Positions 1 to 6,442 of a stretch of DNA of 7,541 nt are shown in pieces. Each line of letters opens with the position of its first letter. Position 1 is the stretch's first letter. Position numbers and translations under genes: made by a program. Origin of the DNA: Rhodospirillales bacterium (lineage in GTDB: Bacteria; Pseudomonadota; Alphaproteobacteria; Rhodospirillales; 2-02-FULL-58-16); the NCBI GenBank assembly GCA_021775195.1, contig JAJFIG010000161.1, positions 1-7,541 on the forward strand. The letters run 5' to 3'. The notes under the pieces were generated by a model. The model searched no databases and was not told where the DNA came from. It saw nothing but the letters and a program-made list of their open reading frames with translations.

Positions 1-340
1 GGGCTCGACAACAGCCCAGCAGGTAGTTCCGAGACCGTCGATCGGCGCCGAACCTCTGGGCGGCAAGTTCGTCGACCTGTGCCGATCTCCCAATTTGACA
101 AGCCGCGAAACCTGCGGCGGGGTAATCGTCACCTTGATCGATGCCCATATCATGATCGGGCAGAAGTATCCCGACCAACGGCCCTTCTGCCCCTCACGGC
201 GCCTCGACGCCGAGCAGGCCCGCCAGGTATTCGTCAATTGGGCCGCCTCGCAAGGCGATGTCGAAACGATGGATTTTCCTGCAATCGTCATCACAGCGTT
301 GCGGGAACGATACCCGTGCAGTGCATTGCCAATAAAGTAA
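1..340 (+). CDS. Rap1a/Tai-family immunity-like secreted protein (3' end only)
   Basis: This reading frame is open from the first base of the window to a TAA at 338-340, so the gene starts upstream and only its last 112 codons are visible. Four cysteines are spaced like the Rap1a/Tai fold: one in VDLC, one in the following TC-GG, one in an FCP, and one in a final YPC after an AL helix. The order C...C-G-x...FCP...AL-x4-PC matches that family, whose members are small periplasmic proteins with two disulfides that neutralise type VI secretion amidases (Rap1a, Tai) or are orphan relatives. No partner effector is in view. An internal TTG at 95 could be mistaken for the start, but the homology-like region begins before it, at VDLC. 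The assignment rests on remembered family pattern, not a search. Confidence 0.62.
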   Translation, partial: GSTTAQQVVPRPSIGAEPLGGKFVDLCRSPNLTSRETCGGVIVTLIDAHIMIGQKYPDQRPFCPSRRLDAEQARQVFVNWAASQGDVETMDFPAIVITALRERYPCSALPIK

Positions 341-357
341 TCAGCCGTCCGTGGCCG

Positions 358-1776
358 TCAGGAACGTTTCTCAATCCCGTAGCGCTTCATCTTTTCCCAC
401 AAGTTCTTGCGCGAGATTCCGAGCCCGCTGGCTGCCTTGTTGACGATCCAGTTGTAGCGGACAAGAGCATCGACAATGGCTTTTCTCTCCGCCCGTTCCA
501 CGGATTCCCTGAGCAAGACGTCCCGGTTCTCGCCGTCCTCGGCGCTCGGCGGACCAACGTCCATCGGCTGCAGGTCACGGGCCGAGATGCGCGGCCCGTC
601 ACAAAGGACCATGGCACGTTCCATAATGTTTTTCAGTTCACGAACGTTGCCGGGAAACGGCATCGACAAAAGGCGTGTCTCCGCCTCCGCCGTCAGTCCC
701 ATCACCGGGAGTTCCATGTCCGCCGCCTGGCGTTCGACGAACAGATGCGACAGGTAGAGGATGTCGTCCCGCCGTTCCCGGAGCGGCGGGATGTGGATGC
801 GGATGACATTGAGCCGCCAAAAAAGATCCGAGCGGAAGCGTCCGTCCTTGACCGCGTCGTCCAAATGAACCTGGGTCGCGGCGATGACGCGGACGTCGAG
901 GGGGATGGATTTTTCGCCGCCCACCCGTTCGACGACCCGCTCCTGCAGGACGCGCAGGAGTGTCACCTGGATTTCTGGTGGAATTTCCGCGATCTCATCG
1001 AGAAAGATGGTGCCCCCCTGGGCCTGTTCGAAACGGCCGATACGGCGAAGGACCGCGCCCGTAAAAGCGCCCTTTTCATGTCCGAAAAGCTCGCTTTCCA
1101 CCAAGTTGGCGGGAAGGGCCGCGCAGTTCACACTGATGAACGGTCCCGAGGCCCGGCGGCTGTTGGAATGAATGAGATTGGCCACGATCTCTTTTCCAAC
1201 ACCGCTTTCACCGGAAATCAGGACTGAACTATCGGCCTCGGCCAAACGCGCCACCAGGCGCTCGATGCGGCGCATGGACGGGCTTTTGCCCAGCACACCG
1301 CTGCCGGCCCGGAATGATCGCTCATCCCCGCCCAGGAACACCGCCGTAAGATTGGCATTCGCAAGGCGGGAAAGAATGCGCCGGATTTTCGATATGAACG
1401 AATTCATGTCGAAGGGCTTGGTGAGGTAATCCAATGCCCCCGCCTTGACCAAAGCCACGGCATCCGACACTTCGCCGAAAGCGGTCATCAGAATGACCGG
1501 TGTACCGGGATAGTGACGCGAGATATCGTTGAAGAGATCGGCCCCCGAGCCATCCGGCAACCGGATGTCGGTGATCACCATGTCGACGTCGCCCCTCTCC
1601 AATTGGCTATGAGCACCGGCCACGTCGCTCGCCGCCCTGACGGGAATTCCCTCCAGGCGCAACCGGTCCTCCAAGGAAACGCGCATGATCTCCTCGTTTT
1701 CCACCAGGAGAATGCAGAAATCCGAGAAATCCTGCTCTTCGACGACGCTTCCGTCACTTCCATCGGCGGACGTCAT
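358..1776 (-). CDS. Sigma-54-dependent response regulator, NtrC family
   Basis: This 472-residue protein has the three NtrC-type modules. The receiver domain (about 20-140) has phospho-acceptor Asp70 in ITDIRLPDGSG, switch Thr98 and Lys120; its acidic pocket reads VENEE, so Asn27 replaces one of the usual acids. The AAA+ sigma-54 interaction domain (about 160-395) has Walker A GESGVGKE at 189-196, an intact GAFTGA sigma-54 contact loop at 236-241 and Walker B FLDE with Asp260-Glu261. A Fis-type helix-turn-helix lies at about 437-468. Length is normal for the family. It should activate RNA polymerase with sigma-54 when phosphorylated by the kinase encoded just upstream. Its ATG overlaps that gene's stop codon (ATGA), which suggests coupled translation. 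A sigma-54 promoter with upstream palindromes lies in the divergent intergenic region and is its likely target. AioR, ArxR and ZraR/AtoC-like proteins are comparable; the exact orthologue is not determined. Confidence 0.96.
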   Translation of the reverse strand: MTSADGSDGSVVEEQDFSDFCILLVENEEIMRVSLEDRLRLEGIPVRAASDVAGAHSQLERGDVDMVITDIRLPDGSGADLFNDISRHYPGTPVILMTAFGEVSDAVALVKAGALDYLTKPFDMNSFISKIRRILSRLANANLTAVFLGGDERSFRAGSGVLGKSPSMRRIERLVARLAEADSSVLISGESGVGKEIVANLIHSNSRRASGPFISVNCAALPANLVESELFGHEKGAFTGAVLRRIGRFEQAQGGTIFLDEIAEIPPEIQVTLLRVLQERVVERVGGEKSIPLDVRVIAATQVHLDDAVKDGRFRSDLFWRLNVIRIHIPPLRERRDDILYLSHLFVERQAADMELPVMGLTAEAETRLLSMPFPGNVRELKNIMERAMVLCDGPRISARDLQPMDVGPPSAEDGENRDVLLRESVERAERKAIVDALVRYNWIVNKAASGLGISRKNLWEKMKRYGIEKRS

Positions 1777-3251
1777 GACCGGTTCTCTAGATCACCGGAG
1801 GGCAGTGTAACCTGGAAACAGGTTCCCTGACCGACCTCGCTTTCAACCTTGATCACGCCGCGCATGCTCTGAACTAATCGATAGACGATCCACAACCCCA
1901 GGCCCGTACCCGTTGCCTTGGTCGTGAAAAAGGGATCGAAGAGCTGGCTGCGATGTTCAAGTGGAATGCCGGGCCCGTCATCGTCCACCACCAAAGTCAT
2001 GCTGTCACCTTCCTGGAAGGATCGAAACGACATGGTTCCCCCGTCCGGGAGGACCTGCGCAGCGTTCTTGAGCAGATTATGGACGATCTGCTGCACACGT
2101 TTGGCATTGATCCGTACATCCTCACCAAGGTTGTTCTCCCAAATGAACGTGATCGCCCGCCCGTTGATTTCCGCCTCCACGAGGCCCTTCAATTCCTCGA
2201 GACAGGAAGGATCGGACGTTTCCGTCGCCTCCTCGACCCGAAGTTCCACAAGCAGTCCTTGCACGATATCGCCGATCCTGTGCAGTCCCTTGTCCAAAAG
2301 GGGAAGATAGCGGTTTATCAGTTCAGGGTCGTCGGGATGCTTCTTTAATGTATCGATGCAGTTCAAGAGTCCGGCAAGCGGATTATTGACCTCGTGCGCA
2401 ACGCCGGCGGTGATCCGGCCGAGGGCAATCAATTTCTCGCTGACGGCCATCTGCTCTTCGAGCATGGATTTCTCCGCCATTGCCACAGCCATCTTGTTGA
2501 ACGTCGACGCCAAGCGCCCAAGTTCGTCATCGTCAGTCACCGGCACCGGTGCAATGTTGAACAGTTCGCCGCGGCTGACCGCTTCCATGCCCTCGGTCAT
2601 GGCCGTGAGCGGCTTCGTCATGCGCCGCGAGACGAATGCCCCCAGGAGACTGCCAAACACGACCATGGCGAAGGTCAACCCCAATACGACGTAGGCGGAA
2701 CGTTGGGTTTTGACGAAGAGGCCATAGGTAGAAAGACGAACCCTGACGACGCCAAGGACCTTCTCGTCTGAAAGAACCGGGACCACGCCTTCCAGGAATC
2801 CGTCCTCGCCGCCGCCGCCGCTGAGTACCGTCGAAGTCCGGGCGGCCTGGGCATCCTCGAACAGTTTGCGTTCAAGCTCATTGGCAGGGACAAAGCGGTG
2901 CCCCAGGGGTTGAGCGGCCGGCTGCAGATGGGCCAGGATATTTCCCTTGGTATCGAGGATCATCGCCGTAAGGACCCGGGTGTCCACGACCCGGCTGGAA
3001 GCACGTTTGCTCATTCTCTTGAGGCTTTTGTAGAGTCCCCAGTAGTCCGTCCGCAGGATATCGACAGGTGCCGTCACCGCCACCGACTGGGCAAGCAGCA
3101 GCGCCCTCTCTTCGAGCTCCACACGGAACCGGTGCCAGTCCTGGGCGACGATCGCTGCACCGATGGTAAAAGCGACGCCCGCCACCACCGCCGTAATGGT
3201 CAGGGCGAATTTTACCGAAAGATTCCAGGATCGAAGGCGAAGCAGACTCAT
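1773..3251 (-). CDS. Membrane sensor histidine kinase (HAMP-HisKA-HATPase)
   Basis: This 492-residue kinase has a first membrane helix at about 13-36 and a periplasmic sensor region of about 150 residues (37-185). A second helix follows at about 186-207, then a HAMP linker (208-262, with the SRRMTKPL and DELGRLASTFNKM signatures). The phospho-accepting His286 lies in GVAHEVNNPLAG. The HATPase domain has its N box around Asn396 (NLLKNAAQ), G1 DDDGPGIP at 423-430, F box FDPFF and G2 GTGLGLW at 448-454. The HEVNNPLAG form is typical of NtrB-like kinases that partner NtrC-type regulators, which fits the overlapping regulator gene downstream. The binding-protein gene ends 18 bp upstream, so the periplasmic domain probably reads the state of that protein as well as, or instead of, a ligand. 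No strong ribosome site precedes the ATG. Family is certain; signal is unknown. Confidence 0.95.
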   Translation of the reverse strand: MSLLRLRSWNLSVKFALTITAVVAGVAFTIGAAIVAQDWHRFRVELEERALLLAQSVAVTAPVDILRTDYWGLYKSLKRMSKRASSRVVDTRVLTAMILDTKGNILAHLQPAAQPLGHRFVPANELERKLFEDAQAARTSTVLSGGGGEDGFLEGVVPVLSDEKVLGVVRVRLSTYGLFVKTQRSAYVVLGLTFAMVVFGSLLGAFVSRRMTKPLTAMTEGMEAVSRGELFNIAPVPVTDDDELGRLASTFNKMAVAMAEKSMLEEQMAVSEKLIALGRITAGVAHEVNNPLAGLLNCIDTLKKHPDDPELINRYLPLLDKGLHRIGDIVQGLLVELRVEEATETSDPSCLEELKGLVEAEINGRAITFIWENNLGEDVRINAKRVQQIVHNLLKNAAQVLPDGGTMSFRSFQEGDSMTLVVDDDGPGIPLEHRSQLFDPFFTTKATGTGLGLWIVYRLVQSMRGVIKVESEVGQGTCFQVTLPSGDLENRS

Positions 3252-3269
3252 GACCCGTCGAGAAGGGGG

Positions 3270-4166
3270 TTACCCTCCCTTATCGTCCTTGGTCGCTTTG
3301 GCCAAAGAGGGCTGCACACTCCTGACCCGGTCAGCCATTTCACGGATGTTATCGAAAAGCGCCGGCGGCAAGACCCTGAATTCGTCCAGTTTCAGGCCGC
3401 TCAGGAACGGTCGGCCCTCGGGGTCGGCGTGCATCTCCGTCAACACCGCCCTCATATGTTCTTCCAGATCTTCATTGATGCCGACACGGGACACCAGCGG
3501 CGGAAAACCAAATGTCGGTGATCGCCTGATGATCCGGGTCTTGTTGGTAATCGAAGGCATGGTGGCACTGATATATTCCCAGATATATGAATCGACCGCG
3601 CCCCCGTCGGCTACCTGCTCGGCGACTGCCTCAATCGTTTCCGCGTGATTGAAAGTAAAAAACGTCTGGTGGAAGTAAGTTTCCGATTTTTCCCCTCGTT
3701 TCGTCAGCAGGTATTGAGGATAGAGGAATCCAGAATTGGACTCGGGGTCCGAGTAGGCAAAGACCTTTCCCCGGAGGTCGTCCAGCGACCGGTAGGGGCT
3801 GTCCGCATGGACGATGATGTAGGAATGGTATAGCGGTTCGCCCTTGTATATGGGCACGGCAAGAAGCTTCAGGAATTCCGGTTCACGCTTCTGGACGTAG
3901 GGAAATCCGCAAATCCACGCGAAATCAAGTGCGCCGGAATCCAGCATGTCCATGACCTCACGGTAGGACCGCCGTCTGATAAACTCCACCGGCCGTCCCA
4001 TTTTATCGCCCAGATATTCGGCCCATTGATCGAGGAAACGCAGGTTCTCGCGGACGACAACCGCGGTTAGGCCGAAGCGGATGTGTTCGCCAGAACCCAT
4101 ATGCTCGGCCTTGGCGGGCCCCAGCAGTCCAACCAGAACCAAAGCGCAGACGATGGAACGCAACAT
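3270..4166 (-). CDS. PhnD-like periplasmic substrate-binding protein, probable sensory component
   Basis: This 298-residue protein belongs to the phosphate/phosphonate-type binding protein family (PhnD/AioX-like). Visible features are a signal peptide (residues 1-20, cleavage after AKA), an early FGLTAVVVREN strand-helix, and a hinge segment DFAWICGFPYV. Further in are SLDDLRGKVFAYSDPESNSG, typical of the ligand-binding second lobe, and a conserved-looking GGAVDSYIW. No ABC permease or ATPase gene is adjacent. Instead it heads an operon with a histidine kinase and a sigma-54 activator, so a sensing rather than transport role is likely. After signal removal the only cysteine is Cys86 in AWICG, a candidate thiol ligand for an oxyanion or metalloid, as the essential cysteine is in AioX. 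The start is placed at the ATG at 4164-4166 because GGGGAGGG ends three bases before it and a signal peptide follows directly; an upstream in-frame start at 4199 would bury that signal. Confidence 0.88.
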   Translation of the reverse strand: MLRSIVCALVLVGLLGPAKAEHMGSGEHIRFGLTAVVVRENLRFLDQWAEYLGDKMGRPVEFIRRRSYREVMDMLDSGALDFAWICGFPYVQKREPEFLKLLAVPIYKGEPLYHSYIIVHADSPYRSLDDLRGKVFAYSDPESNSGFLYPQYLLTKRGEKSETYFHQTFFTFNHAETIEAVAEQVADGGAVDSYIWEYISATMPSITNKTRIIRRSPTFGFPPLVSRVGINEDLEEHMRAVLTEMHADPEGRPFLSGLKLDEFRVLPPALFDNIREMADRVRSVQPSLAKATKDDKGG

Positions 4167-4169
4167 TTT

Positions 4170-4177
4170 CCCTCCCC
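4170..4177 (-). promoter_or_regulatory. Shine-Dalgarno of the binding-protein gene
   Basis: On the minus strand GGGGAGGG lies just before the ATG at 4166, with the GGAG core five bases from it. This decides the start of the binding protein against the longer reading from 4199. No convincing sigma-70 promoter was found further upstream for this leftward operon. Confidence 0.7.
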
Positions 4178-4485
4178 GGCAACGGATGCAGATCGGCAAG
4201 CCCCGTCAAAGACGAAACCAAGCCGTCTACGGAGCGATCTAGTTTCAAGGTCCTGCCAGAAATCGCCCCCCACCTAGCGATCCGCCCCCTAAACAAATCT
4301 GGAACAATTCCATATTAACACCAAAGGTGGTGTGTGTATATCGACCGGACCGTGGGAACTTCGGAGACGGTCTGAAACGTACGGAGGTCGTGATCCGCCT
4401 GACTTAACAAGTTTAGGCATCCGGTCAAATGTCTGGACCGACAGATCCGGGCCGCGACTATCATCAGTTCTTCCTCAGGCGATGC

Positions 4486-4501
4486 GTTACCAATTGGTAA
4501 C
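4486..4501. promoter_or_regulatory. Distal activator site (perfect 16-bp palindrome)
   Basis: GTTACCAATTGGTAAC is a perfect 16-bp palindrome. Its centre lies about 188 bp upstream of the -12 element of the sigma-54 promoter, within the range of enhancer-like upstream activating sites. A second copy differing at two positions lies 92 bp closer to the promoter. The likely binder is the Fis-type helix-turn-helix of the sigma-54 regulator encoded at 358-1776. That assignment is inferred from proximity and architecture. Confidence 0.72.
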
Positions 4502-4577
4502 AAGTACATTTCTCCGCCAAACCTCAACATTTTGATTCCAAAAGAAAAAATAGGATGTAACCGGTTTCCGGACCGAT

Positions 4578-4593
4578 GATACCAAATGGTAAC
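4578..4593. promoter_or_regulatory. Proximal activator site (16-bp palindrome, second copy)
   Basis: GATACCAAATGGTAAC matches the distal palindrome at 14 of 16 positions, and its ACC...GGT core is intact. Its centre is about 95 bp upstream of the -12 element and about 107 bp before the predicted transcription start, a standard position for an activator site of an NtrC-type protein. Two sites allow cooperative oligomer binding, which is usual for this class of regulator. Confidence 0.72.
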
Positions 4594-4610
4594 GGTTTTC
4601 GCGTTCCAAC

Positions 4611-4623
4611 AATCATCATTTTG
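4611..4623 (+). promoter_or_regulatory. Candidate IHF-binding site
   Basis: AATCATCATTTTG fits the IHF consensus WATCARNNNNTTR with one mismatch (T in place of R). It lies between the proximal palindrome and the -24 element, in A/T-rich DNA, where IHF usually bends DNA to bring a sigma-54 activator to the polymerase. The motif is short and degenerate, so position is the main support. Confidence 0.45.
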
Positions 4624-4665
4624 CCCCTCAAATAAAAATCCACAATTTTTCAGTGGGTTAAGAAT

Positions 4666-4682
4666 CTGGCACGGAAATTGCG
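4666..4682 (+). promoter_or_regulatory. Sigma-54 (RpoN) -24/-12 promoter of the respiratory operon
   Basis: CTGGCACGGAAATTGCG matches the sigma-54 consensus YTGGCACGN4TTGCW at every position except the last weak one. The invariant GG (4668-4669) and GC (4680-4681) have the correct spacing. It faces the cytochrome gene, and the predicted transcription start is near 4693, giving a leader of about 190 bases before the GTG start. Transcription would depend on an AAA+ activator, and such an activator is encoded in the divergent operon. Confidence 0.88.
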
Positions 4683-4691
4683 TAGTCAATT

Positions 4692-4740
4692 TGGTGACGG
4701 GGATAGCTGCCAGGCAGACGACCGCAAAGTTTTGTCACCA
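4692..4740 (+). other. Inverted repeat / possible stem-loop at the start of the leader RNA
   Basis: TGGTGAC (4692-4698) is the exact complement of GTCACCA (4734-4740). Between them CTGC (4707-4710) can pair with GCAG (4714-4717) as a small inner hairpin. The outer stem would begin almost at the predicted 5' end of the sigma-54 transcript. A role in message stability or leader regulation is conceivable; no known riboswitch was recognised. Confidence 0.35.
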
Positions 4741-4819
4741 GCCATCCCACGATAAGTCGCTCCGGGGGAAACACCGTCAAATGCCAATTGACCGTCCAAC
4801 GCAAGCATTGACCGGGCTC

Positions 4820-4837
4820 GTGCGCGCGCTTGCGCAC
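4820..4837. other. G/C-rich inverted repeat before the cytochrome gene
   Basis: GTGCGC (4820-4825) and GCGCAC (4832-4837) are exact inverted repeats around a six-base centre, GCGCTT. In RNA this hairpin would end two bases before the ATG at 4840 and would tend to hide that codon, which argues for the GTG at 4885 as the real start. It could also be a protein-binding site. Confidence 0.4.
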
Positions 4838-4872
4838 ACATGGGCACGGTTGAGCTGCGAAATAGAAAAATC

Positions 4873-4878
4873 AGGAAG
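4873..4878 (+). promoter_or_regulatory. Shine-Dalgarno deciding the GTG start of the multiheme cytochrome
   Basis: AGGAAG ends six bases before the GTG at 4885-4887. The alternative in-frame ATG at 4840 has no purine-rich site upstream, only the inverted repeat. This favours the shorter protein. Confidence 0.6.
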
Positions 4879-4884
4879 CCCTCA

Positions 4885-6438
4885 GTGGACAAAATAAAGA
4901 CCAAGAAACAAGGAATTCGGATCAATTTTGTTTTATCGAAGGGGATTCTCATTGCCGCATGTTCCATTCTCGTCGTGGTCCTGGTCGGCGGCGTCGGCAC
5001 CGCCACATACGTCACCAGCCAGCCAGCCTTTTGCGGCGCTGTCTGCCACATCATGAATGAACCCTACGAGGCCTGGAAAAAGGACAAGCACTTCGCGCCC
5101 GATGGCGACACGGGGAAGCAGGCGGACTGCATCGAGTGTCACTTCCTTCCCGGCGAGAAAACGTCATTCAAGGGCACGATGGAAGGCCTCCGCCATCTTG
5201 CCGCCTATCTTTACGACCGGGACGCCCACATGCCCGTCCGCCCGGTAGTCAAGGACGGTGCCTGCCTGCGCTCGGGCTGCCATGTCATAACGAAATTCCA
5301 GGACAAGGAAGTAAAGTACGGCGAGAAGAGCACCTTCAAGCACAAGGCGCACTTCGAAAAAGACGTTCTCAAGGGCCAGCCGATTTACTGCGATACCTGC
5401 CACGTCAAGCACTCGGCAAAAAAGCATTTCGAAACGCCGAAGGAGATTTGTTTCACCTGTCATCTACGACTCAAGGGGGCCCCCAAGGGTGACGAGACAA
5501 CCATCAAGCCGATCCTGATCAAAGCGAGTTTCAAAAGAACCGCCACCGACGCCGACGAGAAAGCCAAGGACGGGATAGCCAAGAAAGATGGCGCCAAGGC
5601 AAAGGACCCGGACAATTGCGCCTTGTGTCACAAGCTTCCCACCAAGTCCCTGCAGCAGCAGTTGTCGGCCGAGGACAAGAGCAAGAATCCGATCACCCAC
5701 CAGACACTCGAGAAGGCCAAGGTGCCCTGCGCCAGCTGCCACCTGCATCAGGTCCAGCCCACGGCCGCGATCAAGACCGCCGAGTGCCTTGATTGTCACA
5801 GCGCCTCGGAGGATTTGTACAAGAAGGGCATGGACGGAAAACTGATGCACGACGAGCACGTGGCCACGCCACGGGCCGATTGTCTCGCCTGTCATCAACC
5901 GTCCCGCCACGGCGGCAAGCCCGATTACCTGGACGCCGTTCGCACCGACTGCGGGCAGTGCCACAAGGACCAGCATCGCTTCCAGCGCATCCTTTTGGCG
6001 GGCGCCAAAGTCAGCGAAAACGTCTCGCCGGTCCCCGGTCTCATGAACGCCGTCAAGACCAACTGCGCGGCGTGCCATACCAAGCAAAAGCACACCAAGG
6101 ACCAGCTGGTGATGACCGGTTCGGGCGAATCCTGCGCCGGCTGCCATACCAAGGACCATCCCAAGATGCTCGACGACTGGATCAAGCTGCTCGAGCGCGA
6201 GGTCCTGATCGTCAAGGAAACCGAAACCGAGGCGCTTGAAGCGCTGGCCGCGGCCGAGGGCAAGTTCGACGCGGCGCAACTGCTTGAGGCCAAGGAACGT
6301 ATCGTCACCGGCCAGAAACTTCTCAACGTCGTCCAGGTCGGCAACGGCGTCCATAACAAGAAGTACTCGATCATGATTCTCGATGAAGCGATCACAAACT
6401 TCGAAGACACCATCGATCAATTGGAAAGCGCACAGTGA
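4885..6438 (+). CDS. Membrane-anchored multiheme (up to 12) cytochrome c
   Basis: This 517-residue cytochrome (532 if read from the ATG at 4840) has a short basic N-terminus and one membrane helix at about 17-42 that leaves the rest in the periplasm. Ten CXXCH motifs start at residues 82, 169, 189, 245, 282, 301, 333, 356, 394 and 417. Two more sites have wider spacing: CX3CH at 50-55, followed by Met57 as in NapC/NrfH-type quinol-oxidising hemes (CHxM), and CX4CH at 127-133. Several motifs come in pairs 19-23 residues apart. A Lys/Asp/Ala-rich linker at about 215-242 divides a five-heme from a seven-heme part. The C-terminal 95 residues have no cysteine and look helical, including GVHNKKYSIMILDEAI. 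It probably moves electrons between the membrane quinone pool and the iron-sulfur/molybdenum subunits encoded downstream, a job often done by a NrfD-type subunit, none of which is in view. Length and heme number exceed NapC/NirT proteins; no standard gene name fits. Confidence 0.93.
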   Translation: MDKIKTKKQGIRINFVLSKGILIAACSILVVVLVGGVGTATYVTSQPAFCGAVCHIMNEPYEAWKKDKHFAPDGDTGKQADCIECHFLPGEKTSFKGTMEGLRHLAAYLYDRDAHMPVRPVVKDGACLRSGCHVITKFQDKEVKYGEKSTFKHKAHFEKDVLKGQPIYCDTCHVKHSAKKHFETPKEICFTCHLRLKGAPKGDETTIKPILIKASFKRTATDADEKAKDGIAKKDGAKAKDPDNCALCHKLPTKSLQQQLSAEDKSKNPITHQTLEKAKVPCASCHLHQVQPTAAIKTAECLDCHSASEDLYKKGMDGKLMHDEHVATPRADCLACHQPSRHGGKPDYLDAVRTDCGQCHKDQHRFQRILLAGAKVSENVSPVPGLMNAVKTNCAACHTKQKHTKDQLVMTGSGESCAGCHTKDHPKMLDDWIKLLEREVLIVKETETEALEALAAAEGKFDAAQLLEAKERIVTGQKLLNVVQVGNGVHNKKYSIMILDEAITNFEDTIDQLESAQ

Positions 6439-6442
6439 ATTC

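Larger units (their letters stand above)
4167..4884. other. Divergent intergenic regulatory region, no gene seen
   Basis: These 718 bases separate the leftward sensory operon from the rightward respiratory operon. The stretch from about 4285 to 4680 is visibly richer in A and T than the flanking genes. Open frames here of up to 124 codons lack a good ribosome site and recognisable domains, and they run across the promoter and palindromes, so none is called as a gene. The region contains a sigma-54 promoter, two 16-bp palindromes, IHF-like sites and a transcribed leader with inverted repeats, each listed separately. Confidence 0.8.

Noticed and set aside
79..1227. Long plus-strand open frame of 382 codons across the regulator gene
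   Set aside because: It lies opposite the sigma-54 regulator, whose domains are unmistakable. High-GC codon use leaves the antisense frame open, and its product shows no domain or sensible composition.
3263..3281. Imperfect hairpin (AAGGGGGTTACCCTCCCTT) between binding-protein and kinase genes
   Set aside because: The stem needs a bulge and has no T-run on the transcribed strand. The two genes are 18 bp apart in one operon, so a terminator is unlikely; the GTTACC in it is only a half of the activator palindrome.
4245..4260. Possible leftward sigma-54 promoter (CTGGCAGGACCTTGAA on the minus strand)
   Set aside because: The spacing between the two elements is one base short and the -12 element reads GA instead of the nearly invariant GC.
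4524..4536. FNR-type box at CTCAACATTTTGATT
   Set aside because: The half-sites are in the reverse order from the FNR consensus TTGAT-N4-ATCAA; it is better explained as an IHF-like element.
4315..4689. Minus-strand open frame of 124 codons in the intergenic region
   Set aside because: It runs through the sigma-54 promoter and both palindromes, and it shows no ribosome site and no domain features.
4840..4884. N-terminal 15-residue extension of the cytochrome from the ATG at 4840
   Set aside because: There is no ribosome site before this ATG and a strong inverted repeat abuts it, whereas the GTG at 4885 has AGGAAG at the right distance. The extension adds no feature, though it is not excluded.
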